From Callorhinus ursinus (lineage: Eukaryota > Chordata > Mammalia > Carnivora > Otariidae): a stretch of DNA of 64,000 bases. Every line of letters starts with the position of its first letter. Position 1 is the stretch's first letter. The notes below the pieces were generated by a model, which saw only the letters and a program-made list of their open reading frames with translations, searched no databases and was not told the origin of the DNA. The translations under genes and the position numbers were made by a program. Shown in pieces: positions 56,701-64,000 of this stretch. The DNA lies in the NCBI RefSeq assembly GCF_003265705.1, contig NW_020313168.1, positions 3,825,214 to 3,889,213 of the forward strand, in the 5' to 3' direction.

Positions 56701-58196
56701 CCAGCCCTCCTGGTGCATAGCCAAGACGGAGCCCACTTACCCTGCCGGTTAAAACATTCCAAAGTCGATTGTGGAATCTGGGAACACCAGTCTGGGGCTG
56801 GAGGCTACCAGGGCACTGAAGGGCTGTCGGGAGGGAGAGGGGCCCAGTAGGGAAGGGACCCCAAGGCATAGGTGAGGCCCTGTCCCTATATACTCCGTAG
56901 CACCCCCCCCCCCGGGGCCCCGCATCCTGGGGAGGCCTGAGCGGGGCCCTGAAGCGGTGTCGGGCATGCACAAGGCACGGTCAGGGAGAGTCCCCGGGCT
57001 GGACCCAAGCAGGACGATGCCCAGGATTGAGACACAGAGGGTCAGGGCTGTCCCAACACTCTGAGCCCTGGATCAGCCCCTCAGGATCAAAACACTCAGG
57101 GTCCTCAGGGTGCAAGGGGGCGCTCCAGGACTTTATTCCCTCGGTGGGCTGGGCACTCACTGAAGTTAAGGGAGGGGCCTGTGTCGGGGGGGCGGAGCCA
57201 GACCAGGGGCAGCAGGACGAAGCCGGCAGTGAGAAGCAGGGTCAGAAGGTTGAGCAACAGCAGGAAGCGAAGGAAGGTGAAGTAGGACTGGATTCCGGTG
57301 CCAAAGAGGCCTACGAGGAGAGCAGCAGGTCCTTCAGAGCCGCACCAAGCCGGGGCGCAGCTGAGAATCCGAGGGCGACCAACCCAGCAGGGTGGGGGTG
57401 AACCAGGCCTGCCTGGACCTCAGATCAATGGCCGAGTCGGGGAGGCTCCCCCAGCAGTACCTCTGAGAGCGACCAGGGGGTGCTGTCATCCGCCTAGTTT
57501 TGCGCCCCGGCTCCCCGCCGAAGGGGGGCGTGAAAGGATGGGGGGCGTTGTTTGGTGGTGGGGGGGGTTGTTTGGTGGGGGCGGAAGGGACAATGGCAAG
57601 CGGGATGGTGGCCTCGGGTTTCTAAACCGGACATTGAGCCTACAGAGAGGGGAGGGGGAGGGGGGAAGTGAGAGGTGGGGGTGCGGGTCCTACCCCCGAT
57701 CTCGTAGAGAGCCCCTTCCCAGAGCCCAAAGCCCCGGGCCAGCCGCTGTGCCGCCTCCCCTAGGCGCCGTGCCGCAGTCTGCCGCCTGCTCCGCCATCGC
57801 TGCCAGCAAGAGGTCTTCACCCCCTGGGGCTCCCGCAGCTGCCTGGGATGGGGCGGTGACGCGGGCGGCCTTGAGTCACCCACTGTGCCCACTGAGCCAG
57901 GCAGAGCAATGCCAAGGGCCAGAGGAGCCTTCCCACCGCGGGTGACTTCCACCCCCATCCAACAGGTGCATCCTGTGGGTGCTCCACCCACCCCCACCAT
58001 CTGGCCCCCACCGTGTCCCACCCTGGGGAACCCACCGGATGAGGCGCTTGTCCACCATGGCATAGGGCAACTCCTGCACCAGTGCCTGGGAGGACCGCAG
58101 CCGCTCCATCTCCTGCTCCCATAGCTCCGCGACCCCTGGCTCAGGTTCTGGCTCCACGAGGGCCTGGCTGGACTGCACTGACCACTGCCTCAGCAT
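50707..58196 (-). CDS. TMC8: Transmembrane channel-like protein 8 (EVER2)
   Basis: TMC8 is an ER multi-pass protein that acts with TMC6 and CIB1. Fifteen coding exons, minus strand: 58196-58036, 57842-57694, 57310-57161, 56823-56741, 56211-56075, 55811-55664, 55416-55246, 54935-54796, 53401-53278, 53023-52926, 52759-52576, 52396-52266, 52174-52016, 51586-51508 and 50964-50707. All phases match; 2172 nt gives 723 aa (human 726). The first membrane span is near residues 112-140 (LLLLNLLTLLLTAGF). The TMC domain starts about residue 422 with CWENAVGEELYKL. The cytosolic tail is Pro/Gly/Ser-rich and ends RFRFPSGSEL. An acceptor ending CCGCAG lies 2 nt before the ATG, so the 5'UTR continues in an upstream exon. 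It is divergent from TMC6. Loss of either partner causes epidermodysplasia verruciformis in human. Confidence 0.96.
51060..51330. repeat. Cluster of CCACGCCC / CCCGCCC motifs in TMC8 intron 14
   Basis: Six copies of CCACGCCC start at 51128, 51146, 51213, 51251, 51293 and 51318, with several CCCGCCC boxes between them. The spacing is irregular (18 to 67 bp), suggesting a decayed tandem array or a selected KLF/Sp site cluster. Confidence 0.8.
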
Positions 58197-58679
58197 CTCT
58201 GCGGTGGGGTTGAGGTTGGGGGCGCTGGGCTACAATCCCCCACCTCCTAGAAGGGACGTGGGGTGCCTGCTGGGTGAGCTTCAGTCTCTTGGCCCTGGCA
58301 CAGCCAGAGATGAAGAGAGAATTCAGCTGGAGCAGATCTGGACTGGGTCCCCGTCCACATCTCAAAGCAACACACTGCCAGAGGCCTCAGTTTCCCTGTT
58401 TGTCAATGGGGAGAAAAGTCCAAAAAGGGCATGGAAAGATGGGACTGTCCCAGACAAAGACAAAGCCAGGTGTGGCCACAGATAAGGGCGATGGGGTCCA
58501 AAGCCTGCTGCACCCCAGTCACGCCTGCTGCACCCCAGTCACACCTGCTGCGTGGCCACAGGCCTTCGGGGTCACCCTTCGGCAAGACAATTCCGGCTCT
58601 TCTCCCCGTGCTACTTCTCCCAGTGGGAACAGGCCCCTGTCCCAAACCCTGACCGTTCCTAGAAGCCCGCTACCTGGGG

Positions 58680-59260
58680 TCCAGCCCCCAGGACTGGGTC
58701 TGCCCCGCCCCCCGGGGAACCGCAGACGAGGAGGCGTGGCTACAGCCCCCAGACTTGGGGAGGGCACCCTAGCGCGGCGGCCATAACCCCCATCCCTCAG
58801 CAGCCCCGTCCCCTCGGTTCTCTCTTTCACCGCCTCTTGCTCTGCCTCCTTCCCCCACTCTGCACCCAGCTCACCTGGGGACGAGGGACCAAGTCCCTCC
58901 GAGGAGGAGGCCCCTCGTTGGACCGGCTCCCGCCACGCCGGGCGGGACTGTGAGGGAGCCGGGGGAGGGGTCACGTGACAGGAACCCCAGCTCTCCCGCC
59001 ATCTCCTCCCCGCTGCACTTCTCGCCCCCACCTCGACAGTTTCCTTCGCTTTCACTGGGGCCGCCACTTCCTGCGGCGCTCGGGGCAGGCAGGCGGGGCC
59101 CGCGGGGTCGGGGTCGGCCAGGGGGTGGGAGGTGGGGGTGGGGGTGTCCCCCCCGCCCCCCCCCCGCCGCTCCTGTGTGCTCGCCTCCACCGGTCCCTTT
59201 ACGCCTGGGGAGCCCGAGCTGGGGCCTGGACGCTTATCTGCCAGTGGCAGGTTGTCCTCG
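58680..59260. promoter_or_regulatory. TMC8: GC-rich promoter region of TMC8
   Basis: CpG-rich sequence upstream of TMC8 on the minus strand. A donor, CCCCAG|GTGAGCTGG, is read on the minus strand at 58875/58874 and could end a non-coding exon 1 that splices to the acceptor just before the ATG exon. Confidence 0.6.
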
Positions 59261-60719
59261 GGGGAGAGCGAGATAGTGACAGAATGGGTGGGCCCCATCA
59301 CTTCGGGCTGCTCAGTTTCCAGAAGCCCTTGGCATTAATCCTCGACCTCCCGCCTGGGTCACTGGCATTTCAGGGACTTAGAGCCTGGCCTATAGTAAGG
59401 GCTCAGGAATCCGTGCCATTCGTTCCTGCTAGGCAAGGTGTTTCAGAGCTGTCTTGGCCGTTTCTGTCTCCTGGGATCCCCTTTCCTCCTTGCTCCCTCT
59501 CCACCTCCTTCAGGGCCCAGTCCATCCAGCTGAGTTCTGGTAGCTTCTCTGCATCCCTGCCTGGATCCCCTCATTTTCCAAGCCCCTCCTCTATGCCAGG
59601 CTCCAACTGGGTGCTGGTGCCCACCACACAGTGGGCTCAGAGAGTGGGGGCAGGGGAACAGACCAGCAAAAGAACATGTCAACAGGAAGTGGCAAGGGCT
59701 CCAACAGGGTTCAATCCAGGAAGGCTTCCCACAGGAGGTGATCTGCAAGTTGGGCCAGGGTCATGCGAGTACCATGTGGCTGGAGCATGGGTGTGCAGGG
59801 AGGAGGGGGTCAGTGTGGGGAGAGGCAAGGGCTGGGCAGGCCCCGTCTTAATGCGGCGGTGCCTTGTACCAAGATCCAGCCCGAAGTAACCCATCTGAGG
59901 ACCCCACTGACAGCTGCAAAAAAAGCCGCAACGCTGACCCCTCCAACTTTGTCCAACTTCAGGTCTGCAGACCCCTTTACCACTTGCATTGCATTTTTTC
60001 CATTCGGGAATCCTGGCTTTGCCCACCTGTTCTCCCCTCCAGGAGGGCCCACGCCTTCCTTTCTGCCCTCCACCCTGCCTGCCTCTCAAGGCTTCCCCCC
60101 CCCTGGACGCCCCCCCCCCCCCCCCCCCCACCCACTGTCCAAATCCCACCCATTCTCTCTCCAGTCCCTGGGAGCCTCCCCTCTGACCTGCCAGGCTTTC
60201 TCAAAGTCAGGTTTCTCGGTGGAGCTCCGGGGTGGACCAGACTCAGGCCCTGGCAGAGGACACCCCAAGGGGCTGATGAACGTCACCACCTGTTTGCTCA
60301 TCTGTGAAGCAGGGAGTAGGTGTCCACCTCCCTGGCTTATGGGAATGACTAAGAAAACAGCAGAGGGGACAGTCACAGTGTCAGGCTTTCCTGGGGCTTG
60401 CCCCCTCCTCCCCACCTAGCACACAGGAAGTGCGCCAGGACTGTTGTCTGACTAGTGACAGAAACCACGCCCTGACCAGAGGGGGTGATACCGTGGGTCC
60501 TGAGCCTGCTTGGGGGAAGTCGTTTGTCAGCAGGGGGTTGTGTGGAGGAAAGGGTTACCCAATCCAGTGTCGCAAGGCGCTGTATCAGTGGGGCTTCAGA
60601 GCAGCGTGTTATTTTGATAACTGCCCTGGGAAATGGGCGGGTGGGGAATTATTGTCCCCATTTGAAACTTGGGGAAACTGAGTCCCACTGACACACTGGA
60701 CTCAGACTGAGACTGGAGT
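59261..60719. other. TMC8 - TMC6 interval, no gene seen
   Basis: Unique sequence between the two divergent promoters, with a 20-base C homopolymer at 60110-60129. No exon with family similarity was found. Confidence 0.5.
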
Positions 60720-61480
60720 AGACCCAGACGCTCGGCCGCCGGCACCCAGCTCAGACGGCGGGGTGAGGTGGAGACGGGGTCGGAAGTCGGCAGGAAGAGG
60801 GCACGGTCTCCCGAGGGCGCGGGGCGCGCCGGGTCACGTGTCGCCGAAGGCCCGCCACCACGTGGGCGGGGGCTGGGCGGCGCAGCTCCCTCGGGCACCG
60901 TCAGTCCCGCGACGGTCCCAGGTCGCCCCCTGGACCCCCCCCAGGCACTCCCTCCCCCTGACCCCGCGCCCCTGCCCCCAGGTGGTGGAGCCCGGACCGC
61001 GGTTCCGGGGACAGGTGAGCGGCTGGCGGGCGCGCAGGGGCCCCTCCTCCCCCGCGCCTCCCAGGTAAGCGGCGGGGATCGAGGTGCCGGTCCGGGCGGA
61101 GCCGCGGGCCCGGGCTTGGGGGTGGCGCCCGGGTCCCCCCGGCCCAGCTGCTTCCCCTGCGGCGGCCGCCGCACCCGCTCCCCATTCCCTGGGGCCCCCG
61201 GGGCCACGGGAGCGGGAAGTTCCTGCGCCGAAGGCCTGACGCCTCCCGGCCGGCCGCCCCAGCGGAGAGGGCAGCGGTGACGCCCCGGGGCCCGGCTGGG
61301 TCGCGCGGGCCGGTACCACTGGCCCGGGGCGGGGGAGCGGGAGGCTGGCGGGGAGAGGGGCCGAGGGGCGCCCGGACTTGCTGCTGCCCCCTGGGCCCCG
61401 CGGCTGGGCTGCGGCCCTTCCCGGGCAGCTGCGGCTCCCAGAGGACTCGCTGCCGGCCGGGGTGGGGTTCCTGGAGACGC
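60720..61480. promoter_or_regulatory. TMC6: CpG island, probable TMC6 promoter and non-coding exon
   Basis: Very dense CpG over about 750 bp. A strong donor, CTCCCAG|GTAAGCGG at 61064/61065, may end a 5'UTR exon of TMC6, whose first coding exon starts 1.8 kb downstream. No TATA box is visible. Confidence 0.65.
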
Positions 61481-62091
61481 CACCTTGCCCCTCCCCACCT
61501 GGCTCAGGGCTCAGGAATGGTGTGCCCCGGAAACTCTGCCGGACCTGCCCCGGCCTGGGGTCGGCTGTCCGGGCGCTGGGTGTCAGCTGGGCAGAAATCG
61601 TAGGCAGTGCTTGGGTGCGCCCAGGTGAGCCCCTACCCCTGGGTAGGCTGCCAGATTCCAAGCCTCTGAACACTTCCCACCTCCGCACTTACCTCCCCCC
61701 GCCCCCCAAAGGGGTGTATGGGAGAGGCTTGAGGGTCTGTGGAGGGCCTAGGGACAGGATTGGGGGGCACATCACCAGCTTCACCTCCAGCTGTTTTCCC
61801 AGTTCAGCCCACCCGTCATCTCTCTGCTGCCCCTCCCCCCCGCCCCCGCCCCTGCTGGAGGGAGGGGAAGGGGCTTGGATGGTGTGGGCCCTGGGTTCAG
61901 AGACTGGACATCCTGCATGCCCCTAAGCGAGGACACTGGGCATCCTGGCCTTGCCCGAGGAGACCCCTTGAGCCTAGCCAACTTTTCTGAGTGCTGAGTT
62001 CCCCCCGGGGGGACAACGGGGTGGAGGAAGACCGAGCACCGGGCCGACGCAGGGCTGGGCCCCGGGCCACGCCCACAGGGTGAAGAGCCCA

Positions 62092-62166
62092 GACAAAGGC
62101 CGCCCTGGTTGCAGTTGTCCCAGGCGATGGCAGAGCCCTCTGCCCGGACAAAGGCTGGACAAAGGC
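62092..62166 (+). promoter_or_regulatory. Triple GACAAAGGC motif
   Basis: GACAAAGGC occurs at 62092-62100, 62147-62155 and 62158-62166. The ACAAAGG core is the type bound by TCF/LEF and SOX HMG proteins. It lies about 0.8 kb upstream of the TMC6 ATG. Confidence 0.4.
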
Positions 62167-62402
62167 GGCCTGTTTAACGCCCAGCCTCCCTTCCCCCAGC
62201 CAGCTGCCCTGGCCCGCCCCTGGGGTGATGGAATGTAGGGGAGTTGGTCTCCTGAGAACTGGTGACCTTGCAGCGCCCCAGCCCAGCCCAGTGTGGAGGG
62301 CAGTGATCCCTGTTTGGGGAGGTGAGGGCCGGCAGCACTGGGTGGGGGTCGGGCTGGAGGGGCCCCCCACCCCCAGTTGGGGAGGGCTAGCCGTGGGAGG
62401 AG

Positions 62403-62419
62403 CTTCCTGTGAGAGGAAG
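62403..62419. promoter_or_regulatory. Palindromic ETS site pair
   Basis: CTTCCT (62403-62408) and AGGAAG (62414-62419) form a perfect inverted pair with a 5-bp spacer, about 0.5 kb upstream of the TMC6 ATG. ETS1 and related factors bind such paired sites in lymphoid genes. Confidence 0.45.
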
Positions 62420-62902
62420 TGCTCTGGGGTTACAGGGCAGGCACAGGAAGGTCTGGGAGCTGCCCTGAACTTTTTCACCCGGAGGGCGGTGGATACCTGG
62501 GGCTGTGCCCACAGACACCCACCCCCTTCCCCCTTCCCAGGGACTGGCGCCATAGAGGAAACTGATGGGGACTGCTCAGAACCCCCCTCTTCCTTCCGCT
62601 CTTCCTCAAGCAGTGGAAGGGACTCCCCCTCGGTCCATTCTGGCATGAGGCCTATTTGGGGTCACTAACCTGACCAGGTGTTTGGCAGGGGATGGGGGCA
62701 GGCAGGGGCTCAGGTGGCCTAGGCTGTGGGCACCTCCCACGGTCCCCAGGGAGTGGGTAGTTTGGCGGGGCACCAGGCACTGAGGGCCAACCTTGGTGCA
62801 CCACTCCCTGTCTCATCAGATGGGCAGAGGGAGGCTTTGGAGGCTGCGCCCAGGCTCTGAGCTGCTCTAGGTTTGCCGACCGGCTGGGCGTGAGTCACAG
62901 AC

Positions 62903-63953
62903 ATGGCCCAGCCGCTGAACTTTGTCCTCAATGTTCCCGAGACCCCAGAGGACCACGGGTAAGTGCGCTGGGGCTGGGGGGGCCGGAGGGCAGAGACGTT
63001 CCCCCCCCCCACCTCGGGAGAGGCCACCTGGACCAGGGCCTATGGAAGGGGTCGCTGCTGGGGCAGAGCTGGGTCAGCCGAATCCTGAGCTCCCACCCCC
63101 TCTCATCCCAGCAGCCAGGAGCCCAGCCCCTGTGATGAGAGCGAAGTCCATGACTCCTTCCACCAGCTCATCCAGGAGCAGAGCCAGTGGGTGGCTGAGG
63201 AGGGGCTGGAGCTGCAGCAGAGGGAGCCAGGGGCCGGAGGCCAGGAGACCTCAGGTGAGCCCTCCTGGCACGGGGCCCCGGTGCCCTGGATGCTGTGGGC
63301 AGGGCACTGAGCCTTCCCTGCCCACTGCAGGCCTGGGGTGGGGATTGGGTGGGGGAGATCTCTGGCCAGCCGTGTCTCCAGGACGCCTGGACGAGTCTTT
63401 CTGCTTCGTAGGCAGTGGCCAGCAGGCCCTGCCGGGGCCCGAGGATGGCCTTATGCACAGCACAGCCACGCTCCGCATCTTGGCCAGCATGCCCAGTCGC
63501 ACTATTGGTGAGTGAGCTCCTCTAGCCTCGCCTGGGCGGCGGGGGTTTCAGACGGGGGTCTGTGCAGCACGGGGCCGGGCCCTTCTCCCCGCAGCCTCCC
63601 GTCCGCTGCCCGGAGGCCCAGCACAGCCCCATGCAGCCTCGCTGGGTTCCAAAAACGACTCCAGAGTCACAGGGATAAAAATAGGCTCTTGGGAACCCAG
63701 TGGTGCCTGAGGTCTCTTGTAAAGGGACTCCGTGGGCCCTGGGAGGGGCGGGCGCAGGCCGGCGCTGCCCCCTGACCGCCCCCTCCCCCCCAAGGCCGTA
63801 GCCGCGGTGCTGTCATCTGCCAGTACTACAACCGCTCCGTGCGGCTGCGACGCAGGGTCAGCCGGCCCGAGCTCAAGGGCGTGGGGCGCTCGGCCCGGCC
63901 CAGCCTCCGCCTCTACGACCTGGAGCTGGACCCCGCGGCTCTGCAGGAGGAGG
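62903..63953 (+). CDS. TMC6: Transmembrane channel-like protein 6 (EVER1), N-terminal exons (partial)
   Basis: TMC6 pairs with TMC8 in the ER membrane. Four coding exons are present: 62903-62958, 63115-63254 (or from 63112, see below), 63412-63507 and 63795-63953. They give 451 nt, or 150 complete codons, and the last donor (GAGGAGG|GTGAGCC) leads out of the window. The N-terminus MAQPLNFVLNVPETPEDHG, the DESEVHDSF-QLIQEQSQ segment and STATLRILASMPSRTIG match human TMC6 closely. This part is the cytosolic tail before the first membrane span, so no TMC domain is seen yet. The exon 2 acceptor is a CAGCAG tandem; use of the first AG would add one Ser. A CpG island at 60.7-61.5 kb is the likely promoter. 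Confidence 0.95.
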
Positions 63954-64000
63954 GTGAGCCAGTGGGCCCCGCGGCCTCCTCGGTGGGGAGGAGCTCAGGC

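Noticed and set aside
58519..59889. Long open frames on both strands (260 and 304 codons) near the TMC8 promoter
   Set aside because: They overlap each other in GC-rich DNA and show no domain or conserved motif.
60596..61688. Minus-strand open frames of 284-300 codons upstream of TMC6
   Set aside because: Low-complexity Pro/Gly/Arg/Ser composition in a CpG island, no similarity to known proteins and no splice context.

Overview
The window is nuclear DNA from a carnivoran mammal, most likely an arctoid caniform (bear, seal or mustelid group). The evidence is about two dozen tRNA-Lys-type CanSINEs with the arctoid-style body (clearly different from the dog SINEC_Cf and the cat consensus), a near full-length carnivore L1, and multi-exon genes with GT-AG introns. 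It is the inverted equivalent of the human 17q25.3 block TMC6-TMC8-C17orf99-SYNGR2-TK1-AFMID; every gene is called by its protein similarity and by this gene order.

Layout. 1-18,037: first intron of AFMID (minus strand), filled with repeats, including a 7 kb L1 (about 1,598-8,611) with a broken ORF1 and ORF2, many SINEs, MaLR LTRs and old L1 3' ends. 17.9-18.8 kb: a CpG island holding the divergent AFMID (-) / TK1 (+) promoter. 18,393-30,397: TK1 coding region, 7 exons, followed by a 3'UTR to about 31.05 kb. 33,273-36,297: SYNGR2 (-), 4 exons, convergent with TK1. 38,569-46,954: C17orf99 / IL-40 (-), 5 exons. 50,707-58,196: TMC8 / EVER2 (-), 15 coding exons. 58.7-61.5 kb: GC-rich interval between two divergent promoters. 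62,903-64,000: first four coding exons of TMC6 / EVER1 (+), which runs off the window.

The genes fall into three groups. TK1 is the S-phase thymidine salvage enzyme; AFMID is the kynurenine-pathway formamidase that shares its promoter region. SYNGR2 is a four-pass vesicle protein. C17orf99 is a secreted or membrane lymphoid Ig-domain protein. TMC8 and TMC6 are the head-to-head EVER pair, whose products work together in ER-membrane zinc handling and in keratinocyte resistance to beta-papillomaviruses.

The most unusual points are a tandem duplication of the KEN degradation box in TK1, a C-terminal hydrophobic exon in C17orf99 that suggests a membrane-anchored form, paired opposing TATA boxes between AFMID and TK1, a sharp boundary at about 31.2 kb beyond which no CanSINE is seen, and a SINE carrying what looks like a 3' transduction. 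I found no prokaryotic system, CRISPR array or convincing new gene. All calls come from reading the sequence; family assignments of repeats are from memory of consensus sequences.
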